Positions 25,782 through 33,414 of a stretch of 64,000 nt of DNA are shown here, in pieces. The notes beneath the pieces were generated by a model. It did no database searches. It was not told where the DNA came from and worked only from the letters and a program-made list of their open reading frames with translations. This stretch comes from Streptomyces sp. GESEQ-35. Its GTDB lineage: Bacteria > Actinomycetota > Actinomycetes > Streptomycetales > Streptomycetaceae. The translations under genes were made by a program, and so were the position numbers. The first letter of the stretch is position 1, and each line of letters starts with the position of its first letter. The DNA lies in the NCBI RefSeq assembly GCF_017948485.1, contig NZ_JAFFSX010000035.1:1-64000 (forward strand), written 5' to 3'.

Positions 25782-26137
25782 TCGTCCTTGGGCAGCCAGG
25801 CGTCCGGCCGATGGATTCCGAAGTCCGCGTCGTCGTCACCGAGAACGTCGACGACGGCGAGGGCTGCGGCGCCATGCCAGGGACCAGGTCCAGTAGATCC
25901 GCGGCGCGATGACGGGGCGTTGGACCAGGTCCGGCGGCAGTGGAGTGGTCTGGCCCTTGGGCGAGTTGATGACCGGTCGGCCGATGCGGCGGACGTGGTC
26001 GAAGAACGCGGGTCCGGTGACGCCGCCGCCGGAGATGCGTACCGCGTGGGCCCCGGTGTCCTGGGCGAGTTCTTCGGCGTAGGCGTTCCAGGACGACCAG
26101 GAGGTGGTGTCCTCGTCGAGGCCGCACCACCACCGTG
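25766..26137 (-). pseudogene. Truncated, frameshifted LysR-type regulator (C-terminal part)
   Basis: The minus strand reads WWCGLDEDTTSWSSWNAYAE, then RISGGGVTGPAFFDHVRRIG and PVINSPKGQTTPLPPDLVQR, ending PRIYWTWSLAWRR in one frame. It then continues in another frame as AVVDVLGDDDADFGIHRPDA to the stop at 25766. This matches the effector domain of actinobacterial LysR regulators as recalled from the family. The helix-turn-helix half is absent, cut off near 26137 where the GPP34 promoter region begins, and a small deletion near 25876 breaks the frame. Confidence 0.6.
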
Positions 26138-26227
26138 TGGCGCGGGAAGCCGCCCGGGTACCATCACCCGCTCCGGCGGACGGCGACTCGGCCGCGGACC
26201 ACCGACGCCTCTGACAGGAAGTCCGAC

Positions 26228-26836
26228 ATGACCACACCACGGGACCTGCTGTTCGTCACCCTGGACGAGACCACCGCCGACCACCCCGCCGAACAGGGCG
26301 ACGTCTCCCTGGCCCTCGCGGGAGCCGAGCTGCTCGACCTCGCCGACGCCCGGGCCCTGACCCTGGACGACGACCGCATCGTCCCCGCCCCGCCTGGCGA
26401 CCTGGATGACCGGATGCTGAACGAGGCGGCGTCGTCCCTCACCCGGCAGGCACCGTACGAGTCCGTCGAGGACTGGCTGTGGCGCCGGGGCCGCGGCCTG
26501 CACGCGGCCTATCTCGCGGCCCTGGAGACGGACGGAGACATCACCCGGCAACGCCGTCGCTGGATTCCCCTGCGCACCGACCGAACGGCACTGCCCGACT
26601 CACCGGCCCGGCGCCACGCGGCCGAGCGCTGGGCATCGGGCGAGCCCGTCCTCGCCGCTCTCGCCGCCGCCGTAGGGATCCCCGACGAGCCGTCCGAAGA
26701 TCTCGCGGGCCTCACCGACGAGACGGTCGTGACCGTACTGGCGGCCGTCAGCGAAGCGGTGACGGAACTGGCGGCCGTACGGCAACGGCGAAGCATCGAA
26801 GACGCCGCCTTCGACAACATCTGGCGCGGCCCGTGA
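26228..26836 (+). CDS. GPP34 (GOLPH3-like) phosphoprotein family member
   Basis: 202 residues from ATG 26228 behind AGGAAG. The N-terminal MTTPRDLLFVTLDETTA and LALAGAELLDLADARALTLD, the middle DWLWRRGRGLHAAYLAALE and a late LTDETVVTVLAAVSEAVTEL helix are characteristic of bacterial GPP34 proteins, homologues of the Golgi phosphoinositide-binding GOLPH3. They are expanded in Streptomyces and associate with membranes; the bacterial function is not settled. It is a single gene, divergent from a LysR fragment. Confidence 0.88.
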   Translation: MTTPRDLLFVTLDETTADHPAEQGDVSLALAGAELLDLADARALTLDDDRIVPAPPGDLDDRMLNEAASSLTRQAPYESVEDWLWRRGRGLHAAYLAALETDGDITRQRRRWIPLRTDRTALPDSPARRHAAERWASGEPVLAALAAAVGIPDEPSEDLAGLTDETVVTVLAAVSEAVTELAAVRQRRSIEDAAFDNIWRGP

Positions 26837-26930
26837 CAACCCTCTGCCCACGGCCGCAAGGAACACGAACCCCCCGAACGTTGCTGGGCTGTGCGACGTC
26901 ATAGCTGTAGCCGCGTGAGAAGGGGCCGCC

Positions 26931-27395
26931 ATGACTGCCGTACGCTCCCGCCCCCGTTCAGTCCGGTCCGGTGCCGTGCTGATCGCGGGTTTGATGTGCT
27001 CACTTTCCGCCTGCGGCACCGAGAAGGGCACCTCTGAGGAGAGCGTGACCGGCTGGCAGGAGCCTGCCTCGTACGCCTACACGCTGGCGTCGAGTGAAGG
27101 GGAACGGTCCCTGCTCGGGACCTTCCGGGTAAGCGTCCGGGACGGCAAGGTGGTCAAGGCCGTGGGCCTCGACGACAGCGGTCGGCGGCTGGTGCAGGAC
27201 ATCCCCGACGCAGTGCCCACCCTGGGCGAGCTGTTGGAGGAACTGGAACAGGCCCGGCGCGACCAAGCGGACACGGCGGAAGCAGAGTACGCAGCCGACG
27301 GGCACCCGGTACGGATCTCCCTGGACCGGGAGAAGAACGCCATCGACGACGAGGCCCTGTACGTCATCAGCGCCTACGAACCGGCCGCCGGCTAG
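26931..27395 (+). CDS. Lipoprotein, DUF6174-like
   Basis: 154 residues with a basic N-terminus, hydrophobic stretch and lipobox LSAC at about residues 24-27, so it is a surface lipoprotein. The mature part contains EPASYAYTLASSEGERSLLG, FRVSVRDGKVVKAVGLDDSG and a C-terminal DGHPVRISLDREKNAIDDEA, the pattern of DUF6174 lipoproteins (small beta-rich domain of unknown role). The ribosome site is GAAGGGG. Its stop codon overlaps the stop of an AraC fragment on the opposite strand. Confidence 0.78.
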   Translation: MTAVRSRPRSVRSGAVLIAGLMCSLSACGTEKGTSEESVTGWQEPASYAYTLASSEGERSLLGTFRVSVRDGKVVKAVGLDDSGRRLVQDIPDAVPTLGELLEELEQARRDQADTAEAEYAADGHPVRISLDREKNAIDDEALYVISAYEPAAG

Positions 27396-27560
27396 GTGTT
27401 CTGTCCATGGATGTCGCGTAGGTGTGTGGCGTCCTTGCCGGGTGGTGTGCCGAACTGGCGGCGGCATTCGCGACTGAACTGCGAGGGGCTGGTGTAGCCG
27501 ACCGCGTGGGCGACGCCGGCGGTGGCACAGGGTGCGGCTGCTTCGTCGGCAAGGTCATCG
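27392..27560 (-). pseudogene. AraC-family regulator, C-terminal fragment
   Basis: The minus strand reads VAHAVGYTSPSQFSRECRRQ then FGTPPGKDATHLRDIHGQNT to a stop at 27392. This is the second helix-turn-helix of an AraC/XylS regulator with its GYxSxSQFSRxxRRxFGxPP signature. Upstream coding resemblance (DDLADEAAAPCATAG) fades by about 27560, with no first helix-turn-helix or sensor domain. The fragment ends in the same four bases as the lipoprotein stop. Confidence 0.65.
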
Positions 27561-27645
27561 CCTCACGTTCGGCGCCGGACCGGGACCATGTCCGGTGACG
27601 AGTACGTGACGCCTCGTCGGCCGGGCCATGGGGACGGGAGTGCCG

Positions 27646-28149
27646 CTACGACGAACTCGGCCCCGCAGTCGGGCCCATGCCCTGTAGTTGCTGGATGGTT
27701 CCGCCGATCTTGGTACGGAACTGCTCCAGCATCTTCGGCTCTTTCGCGCTGACGATCCAACGTGTGCCGACCAGGTACTTGCCTCCGTATATGGCGGCGG
27801 AGTCCAGCCAGATCTGCTTGTACTTCTCCTCGGGGAAGGTGGTGATGAGGTAGTCGACCTTTTCCGTGTGGCAGAGGCCCTGACGCAGTTCCTCCGCCTC
27901 GATGCGGATCTTGGGCTTGCACCCGGTCAGGGAGGCGATCACCTCGACCTTCGCCGGCGCCACGACTCCGGCCGCCGGGGCGGCGGATATCTTCGACGAC
28001 TTGCTGCTCGCCGCCGCGTCGTCCTCGCCGCCGCTACAGGCCGTGGCCAGGGGGAGGAAGGCCAGACTCGCGGTCAGTGCGGCGCCGCGCAGCAGGCGGG
28101 CGGTGGGCAGGGGGTGACTGGTGCGTCCTCGCGATTGCTGCTGTGGCAC
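27646..28149 (-). CDS. Putative lipoprotein of unknown function
   Basis: 167 residues from a GTG at 28149 with GGAGAGG four bases upstream. The leader ends in the lipobox ATAC (LPLATACSGG, Cys about residue 38). The mature protein is a small domain with two further cysteines (TGCKPKIRIEAEELRQGLCH), then YLITTFPEEKYKQIWLDSAA and YGGKYLVGTRWIVSA. The pair C...C may form a disulfide. Similar small Streptomyces lipoproteins exist but I do not recognise a named family. It stands alone between an AraC fragment and a gene-poor stretch. Confidence 0.72.
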   Translation of the reverse strand: MPQQQSRGRTSHPLPTARLLRGAALTASLAFLPLATACSGGEDDAAASSKSSKISAAPAAGVVAPAKVEVIASLTGCKPKIRIEAEELRQGLCHTEKVDYLITTFPEEKYKQIWLDSAAIYGGKYLVGTRWIVSAKEPKMLEQFRTKIGGTIQQLQGMGPTAGPSSS

Positions 28150-29364
28150 GTCGCCTCTCCGTATCCGGGCTCTTCCTGCCGCGTCGGCGGCCAGGGGTAC
28201 TACAAGGGGTACGGGTGAAGGCTGATGCCTGTTCAGAGTGTCGCGCTCTGCGCCGGTCCGTCACGGCAGCCGACGTGCGCCAGGTGGCCGCATGGCCGAA
28301 ATTGGAAGGAGCCGTTGCCTCATGGGGCTGAAGCCCGCACAGAGGCAAGTGCTTTGACGAGTCATGCTCGACCTCACCGGACGGAGACGGATTCAGCGAC
28401 ACCGCTGACCAGTACGTCGCAGGCAGCCACCCGCGACGCCGGACCTGCAACTCCCGCTGACCGAGCCGGAGAAGCACAACGCGATCCATGGACTGCTCCG
28501 CTGGACCCCCTGGCGACTGCTCGCCCGCAGCGATGACATGGTGAGGCTGGGCACTCTGCTCCTTCCGCAGCCGGGCTATCGGTACAAGCGGAGTTGGACC
28601 TGCTGCGCCAGTCGGTGGAGCGGGCGTTCACGGACCCGGCCCACCGAGCCGTCGCACAGCGGGCCGACCGTCAGGGCATTGGCGGGGGCTCCCGGCCTCA
28701 CCCGTAGCGAGCTCGTCCACGGCGGGGTGCTCTCAGCTGAGAAGCCTGGCCTTCTGTGCCGCGAACTCGTCTTCTGTCGGAACCGGCGGCGGAGGGCGGT
28801 GCGAAGCACGAAGCAGCCGCGGCCGTCAGCCGGCTGTCGCCGGGGATGTGGCCGCTCGCAAGGTCTGGGCCAGGGGTGCGGCCCCGGCCTCATCCAGGTC
28901 GTCCTGACCCAACAGCCCGGAGGAAGCGCCTCCTGATCCGTTGCAGCACCGGGCCGAAGGCGTCGTATGTCCGAATGCCCCGCCGGGCATCCCGGCGGGG
29001 CTTGGCGTCTCACGCGCTCGCGGCAGGTACATACCGGCCGGTGGCTCCCCTCGTGGTCACCGGCCGTTGTCCGCATGGTGTGGCGTGATTATGGGCGGGA
29101 ACCTTGCGAAAACCTTGCTTCACTGGTGAGCGTGGGTTGGCCGGCAGGGCGGGCCGCCGCGATGTACCGGGGCCAGCACCGCCACACGCTCGCCGAACGC
29201 CTCCGGCGTCAACTCGACAGCCTCGAACACTCTCCGCCGCCGGGCGTTGTTCACGACCGGGGACCGGGTGACTGAACAATCCGTGCCGCGTTGAACTGGG
29301 CCTGCGGTGCCGGCGACCGGCACGCGCAGCGGGACCGGGTCACAGCACGGAGAGAGGTCGTTGG
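28150..29364. other. Gene-poor stretch of about 1.2 kb with possible decayed coding sequence
   Basis: No intact gene was recognised. Two pieces look like former coding sequence on the plus strand: about 28449-28600 reads LPLTEPEKHNAIHGLLRWTP then WRLLARSDDMVRLGTLLLPQ, and about 28578-28715 in another frame reads VQAELDLLRQSVERAFTDPA then HRAVAQRADRQG. They may be one frameshifted gene, family unknown. A strong hairpin lies at 28977-29001. On the minus strand near 29150-29260 a short coding-like segment (FEAVELTPEAFGERVAVLAP) is also seen. Confidence 0.35.
28977..29001. terminator. Strong perfect hairpin in gene-poor region
   Basis: Perfect 11-bp arms GCCCCGCCGGG / CCCGGCGGGGC with a three-base loop. 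It could end transcription from either side; no intact gene adjoins it, so it may belong to the decayed gene upstream. Confidence 0.5.
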
Positions 29365-30270
29365 ATGTTGAAGAGGGGGAGCGTCGCCGTGGTGGCCGCC
29401 GGGCTGGTACTGGCCGTCGGCGGCTGCGGGGGCGGGGCGGACGACAAAGCCGGCGCGTCGGACAAGGCGTCGGCCGAGCCGGCTCCGACACGGACGCCGT
29501 CCAAGAAGCTGGTGGAGTGGGTCGGTGACATGTGCGAGTCGACGATCGCGATCAAGAACCTGCGGACCGACAGCGCTGCGGACCTGAAGGAGATCCGGAA
29601 CTCGGACAAGGGCGAACTCCCCACCCAGTCACTCGCCGTCAGCTACCTCGCCGGTACACCGTCGACGGTGGAGGACGTGGAAAGCGACCTGGACGGCCTC
29701 GCCCCGTCCGGTGTTCCCGCGGCTGACCGGCTGCGCGACGCCTGGCTGAAGAAGGTGCAGGGCGTCGTGGCCGACCTCGACGGGGTGTCCCCGAGCGCGG
29801 CCTTCGACGACGCCGAGGGCAGTGTCGCGGGCGTCGACAAGCTCGTACAGTCCCTCACCTCGCCCGAGCCGGACCTGCTCGCGCTGACGAAGAAGGACCC
29901 GCAGCTCGCGGCCGCGTACCAGCGCGCGAAGCAGTGCGCTCCGGGCTGGACGCCCGACGAGGGGGCCGAGGACGGGGACTCGCCCGCGCCCGATCCCACC
30001 GGCCCGCTGCCCAAGGCGGCCGACGGCAAGAACACCGGCGCATGTTCGGACGGCGAGTGCGAGGTCCTGGTGACCTCCACGGCGGACATCACGGCGAACG
30101 GGACGAGCGTGCATGTCTCCGTGGGCGACGACTACGTCACCTTCCAGACGGCGGGCACGCTGATGCAGCTCGGCGGCGCGGGCGGTGAGGCCGGGTTCGG
30201 CGACGCCCTCAAGGCGACCGTCGTCGCGCACAACAAGGACGGTGCCGTGCTGAAGTTCACCACCCCCTGA
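29365..30270 (+). CDS. Putative lipoprotein of unknown function
   Basis: 301 residues. Short leader with lipobox VGGC (Cys about residue 21), then a low-complexity Asp/Ala/Ser/Lys linker (residues 22-45) typical of Streptomyces lipoproteins. A helical region (KKLVEWVGDMCESTIAIKNL to about 195) resembles extracellular helical bundles, followed by a Pro/Asp linker and a small beta-rich C-terminal domain (SDGECEVLVTSTADITANG, HVSVGDDYVTFQTAG). Four cysteines in the mature part could pair. No enzyme motif is visible. It converges on a transposase remnant and the methyltransferase at 30549. Confidence 0.72.
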   Translation: MLKRGSVAVVAAGLVLAVGGCGGGADDKAGASDKASAEPAPTRTPSKKLVEWVGDMCESTIAIKNLRTDSAADLKEIRNSDKGELPTQSLAVSYLAGTPSTVEDVESDLDGLAPSGVPAADRLRDAWLKKVQGVVADLDGVSPSAAFDDAEGSVAGVDKLVQSLTSPEPDLLALTKKDPQLAAAYQRAKQCAPGWTPDEGAEDGDSPAPDPTGPLPKAADGKNTGACSDGECEVLVTSTADITANGTSVHVSVGDDYVTFQTAGTLMQLGGAGGEAGFGDALKATVVAHNKDGAVLKFTTP

Positions 30271-30291
30271 ACGTACTCGGGTGATGTCACG

Positions 30292-30530
30292 TCAGGTTGT
30301 GTACGTCCGTGACCTCGGATGCGGCGGCGGTAGTGGCACCGTCTGGCGATGGCCTGGTTGTGCCCGTGAGCGGCGGGAGAACGCCGGAACCGTTTCTTCC
30401 GCCCCCTTTTCGGCTGCCGCTGAGGCCATGGCGGCAAGGAAGGCATGAGCGAGCATCGCCAGGGTGATGTGCCGTAGGAGCGCGGTGACCGGCACGCTCG
30501 GCCGGCTGCCATGTTCTTCCGGCCCGCCGC
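30292..30530 (-). mobile_element. Remnant of an IS701-type DDE transposase (C-terminal part)
   Basis: The minus strand between the lipoprotein and the methyltransferase reads VPVTALLRHITLAMLAHAFL then AAMASAAAEKGAEETVPAFS, the conserved RHITLAMLAHAFLA helix near the end of IS701-family transposases. A second frame carries HNQAIARRCHYRRRIRGHGR, matching the basic tail. The pieces are in different frames and lack the catalytic DDE domain, so the element is dead. No terminal inverted repeats were identified. Confidence 0.6.
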
Positions 30531-30548
30531 ATCCGACGTCACGAAGTA

Positions 30549-31328
30549 CTAGCCGGGCGTGTGCGTGAGGCGAAGCTTGGACTGGCCGTGCGGGAGTTTC
30601 TCCCAGTCGTCCATGAAGCGGGCCGTGAGGCCGTACTTCCCGGCCAGCGCGACGAGCGTCTCGGTGCGGTAGTAGAAGTCCTCGCTCAGGACGTGGTGTT
30701 CCTCGCCCTCGGTGCGGTCGAAGGTGAAGTCGAACCAGCCGCCCGGGGCGAGTATCCGGCCGACGTTGGCCAGGCACTCCTCGATGACCGGAAGCGGTGA
30801 GTGCGAGAAGACGCTGTGCGCGTGGACGACGTCGAAGTGGGCGTCGGGCAGGAAGGCCAGCGTCAGGTCGCGCACCGGGGTCAGCGTGGGGAGCCGCTTC
30901 CGCAGGTCCATCTCCACGATCGTGTCCTGGGCGGCGGCGAGGATGTCGGGAGAGATGTCGATGCCGTAGTAGTGCCCGGGCTCCAGGTGGCGGATGAACC
31001 GCCAGCCTCCCCGCAGATTGCCGCAGCCGATCTCCAGCATGTGGTGCTCGGGGAGCAGGCCGTGACCGAGCAGGTAGTCGAACTGCATCGCCCCCAGCGC
31101 GAGCCATCGTTCGCGGCTGCGGCTACCGACCGCAGCGTCCGGGTCGGCGCGGGTGTCGGACCGCATCACCGCGCGGTAGTACTCGATGTGGTCCGGGTGG
31201 CGGTGGCGCAGCCACATGTCCCGGGCGGCGCGGGTCAGATGGCGCGGCACCCGGCCGGGATGTCTCAGGGCATAGCCGATGCGGTGGCCGAGGACGGAGC
31301 GGTTCACGGCGAGGTTCTTCGCGGGCAT
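30549..31328 (-). CDS. Class I SAM-dependent methyltransferase
   Basis: 259 residues from ATG 31328; the frame is open further upstream through a 16-bp tandem repeat that is more likely leader sequence. Motif I is HMLEIGCGNLRGGWRFIRHL, motif II HYYGIDISPDILAAAQDTI, and the motif IV/post-IV region HFDVVHAHSVFSHSPLPVIE with LAPGGWFDFTFDRTEGEEH. This is the methyltransferase type 11/25 Rossmann fold. The basic, His/Arg-rich N-terminus (HPGRVPRHLTRAARDMWLRH) is like cell-surface or natural-product sugar methyltransferases. The substrate is unknown. It is divergent from the two-component kinase. Confidence 0.83.
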   Translation of the reverse strand: MPAKNLAVNRSVLGHRIGYALRHPGRVPRHLTRAARDMWLRHRHPDHIEYYRAVMRSDTRADPDAAVGSRSRERWLALGAMQFDYLLGHGLLPEHHMLEIGCGNLRGGWRFIRHLEPGHYYGIDISPDILAAAQDTIVEMDLRKRLPTLTPVRDLTLAFLPDAHFDVVHAHSVFSHSPLPVIEECLANVGRILAPGGWFDFTFDRTEGEEHHVLSEDFYYRTETLVALAGKYGLTARFMDDWEKLPHGQSKLRLTHTPG

Positions 31329-31349
31329 GAGGTCTGTGCCTTCCCCAGT

Positions 31350-31397
31350 GGTGTTTCCCGGACGTGGTGTTTCCCGGACGAGGTGTTTCCCGGGCTG
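31350..31397. repeat. Three tandem copies of a 16-bp unit GGTGTTTCCCGGACGT
   Basis: Units at 31350-31365, 31366-31381 and 31382-31397 (last one degenerate at its 3' end) lie 22 bases upstream of the methyltransferase start and about 90 bases upstream of the kinase start. The period of about 1.5 helical turns and the position in the divergent region make them candidate iterated binding sites, or an expanded leader. Confidence 0.6.
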
Positions 31398-31485
31398 TGC
31401 GGGTCCTGATGACAGCCTTGTGGCGTCGACGGTGCTCTCGGTTCGGTCAACGGGCTCCGCTCCCGGCGCGGTTCGGGCGACCCTC

Positions 31486-32763
31486 ATGTCAGCCGATCGG
31501 TTGATGCGGTCGGGTGTCCGGCGCGTTAGACACAGGAGGGTGAAACACACTGACCCGGACGAGCGCTGGCTGGTCACGATCGTGCACGCCGCGTTCTTTC
31601 TGTTGCTCGGCTCGTCGTTCGCCCGCTTCCTGACCCGCGACCACGACGGAACGCACACCGAGTGGGTGGTGGCGCTGTTCACGGCCTTCTGTCTGCTCTA
31701 CGTCCTCGGCCGGTTCCTGGCCCCTCCGCCTCCTCCCGGTTCGCCGCCCGCCAGGCGCCATCTGATCTGGCTGGGTTCCGTGTCGGCCGTATGGATCGTG
31801 CTGCTGGCCCTCGCGCCGAGTGCCACCTGGTGCGCCATGCCGCTGCTGTTCGCCGGTCTGCACACGCTGCCCCCGCGGATCGCCGTCCCCTTGGTGGCGG
31901 TGCTCACCGCTCTGGTCGTCGTCTCCGAAGTGCGCGTGAACCAGGGCACGTTGAACCCCAACATGGTCGTGGCTCCGCCGGCCATCGCCGCGGTTGCCAC
32001 CGCCGTACTGGTCCATCTCCAGCGCCAGGCGGCCCGGCAGCGCGTCCTGATCGACGATCTGGTCCGCGCCCGCCGCGACCTCGCGGCCACCGAGCGGCGG
32101 GCCGGTGTCCTGGCGGAACGGCAGCGACTGGCCACCGAGATCCACGACACCCTCGCTCAGGGGCTGTCCAGCCAGCAGATGCTGTTGCAGGCCGCCGAGC
32201 GGGTCTGGCGTACAGACCCGGATGCGGCCCGCGGGCACGTGGGCAAGGCCGCCGAGATCACCACCCGTAGCCTCGCCGAGGCGCGCCGGTTCGTCCACGA
32301 CCTGGCGCCGGCCGACCTGGCCGAGCACTCCCTCCCCGGAGCGCTCGGCGCGCTGGCCGAGCGGGAGAGCGGACCGGGCCTGACTGTGGAGTTCCGGCTC
32401 GACGGTGCCCCGGGCCGGCTGCCGGAGCGGGTCGAGGCGGCCCTCCTTCGTATCGCGCAGGGCGCGCTGGCCAATGTGCGCGAGCACGCCGCGGCGACGC
32501 GCGCCGCGCTGACCCTCACCTGCCTGGACGACCAGATCTCGCTGGACATCGCCGACAACGGCCGCGGGTTCGACGTGGACGGTCCGCCGTCGCCCGGTTC
32601 GGACCGGGCGCGCGGTCATGGACTGTCGGCCATGCGCATCCGGACCCGCCAGTCAGGTGGCACGCTGACTGTGGAGTCCACACCGGGCGAGGGCACCGTC
32701 CTGTCGGTGGCCGTCCCCCTCACCCCCGTCGTCCTCGACACCCCCAAGGAGCCCGTCCCGTGA
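31486..32763 (+). CDS. Two-component sensor histidine kinase, NarL/HisKA_3 type
   Basis: 425 residues if the ATG at 31486 is used; ATG 31504 and GTG 31540 are alternatives (an AGGAGG at 31533 is too close to the latter), so the start is uncertain. Five or six transmembrane segments (about residues 35-185) precede the dimerisation/phosphoacceptor helix with ATEIHDTLAQGLSSQQMLLQ (the His) and the HATPase_c domain with N box EAALLRIAQGALANVREHAA, G1 DIADNGRGFDVDG and a G2 GHGLSAMRIR. No large extracytoplasmic sensor is present, so it probably senses the membrane. It overlaps its response regulator by four bases. Confidence 0.9.
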   Translation: MSADRLMRSGVRRVRHRRVKHTDPDERWLVTIVHAAFFLLLGSSFARFLTRDHDGTHTEWVVALFTAFCLLYVLGRFLAPPPPPGSPPARRHLIWLGSVSAVWIVLLALAPSATWCAMPLLFAGLHTLPPRIAVPLVAVLTALVVVSEVRVNQGTLNPNMVVAPPAIAAVATAVLVHLQRQAARQRVLIDDLVRARRDLAATERRAGVLAERQRLATEIHDTLAQGLSSQQMLLQAAERVWRTDPDAARGHVGKAAEITTRSLAEARRFVHDLAPADLAEHSLPGALGALAERESGPGLTVEFRLDGAPGRLPERVEAALLRIAQGALANVREHAAATRAALTLTCLDDQISLDIADNGRGFDVDGPPSPGSDRARGHGLSAMRIRTRQSGGTLTVESTPGEGTVLSVAVPLTPVVLDTPKEPVP

Positions 32764-33407
32764 GTCCCTCGGCGCCGCCGTCACCGGTCCGTCTGCTGCT
32801 GTGCGACGACCACGCCGTCGTACGCGCCGGTCTGCGCGCCCTGCTGTCCAGTGCCGACGGCGTGGAGGTGGTCGGGGAGGCGGGCAGCGGCGAGGAGGCG
32901 CTCGCCGTGGCCGCCCATGTGCACCCAGACGTGGTGCTGATGGATCTCCAGCTCGGCGGCGGCATGGACGGCGTGACGGCCACCCGGCACCTGACCTCCG
33001 GAGAGAAGGCGGGTCCCCGGGTTCTGGTGCTCACCATGTTCGACACCGACGCCGACATCTCCCGCGCCATCGAGGCGGGGGCCACGGGCTACCTGCTGAA
33101 GGCGGAACCGCCGGACGAGTTGTTCGCGGCCATCCGCAACGCCGCGGCCGGCCGCACCGCGCTGTCGGCCCCGGTGGCCGACCGGCTGCTGGCCCAGCTG
33201 CGCAGCCCGCGCCCCGCCCTCTCCGACCGCGAGCACGAGATCCTGGCCCAGCTGGCCCACGGCCTGGGCAACCGGGAGATCGCCCGGGCGCTCTTCATCA
33301 GTGAGGCGACCGTCAAGACCCACCTCGGACGGATCTACGGCAAGCTCGGGGTGGAGACGCGGGCGGGCGCGGTCGCCGTCGCCAAGGAGCGACGGCTCCT
33401 GCCGTGA
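32760..33407 (+). CDS. Response regulator, NarL/LuxR family
   Basis: 215 residues from a GTG that overlaps the kinase stop (GTGA). The receiver domain (1-120) shows the acidic pocket LLLCDDHAVVRAGLRALL, the phosphoacceptor Asp in HPDVVLMDLQLGG and the conserved Lys in GYLLKAEPPDEL. The LuxR-type helix-turn-helix at the C-terminus reads LSDREHEILAQLAHGLGNRE then ATVKTHLGRIYGKLGVETRA. Phosphorylation by the cognate kinase should drive DNA binding. The target is not visible; the divergent methyltransferase with its tandem repeats is one candidate. Confidence 0.93.
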   Translation: MSPSAPPSPVRLLLCDDHAVVRAGLRALLSSADGVEVVGEAGSGEEALAVAAHVHPDVVLMDLQLGGGMDGVTATRHLTSGEKAGPRVLVLTMFDTDADISRAIEAGATGYLLKAEPPDELFAAIRNAAAGRTALSAPVADRLLAQLRSPRPALSDREHEILAQLAHGLGNREIARALFISEATVKTHLGRIYGKLGVETRAGAVAVAKERRLLP

Positions 33408-33414
33408 CGAAGCG

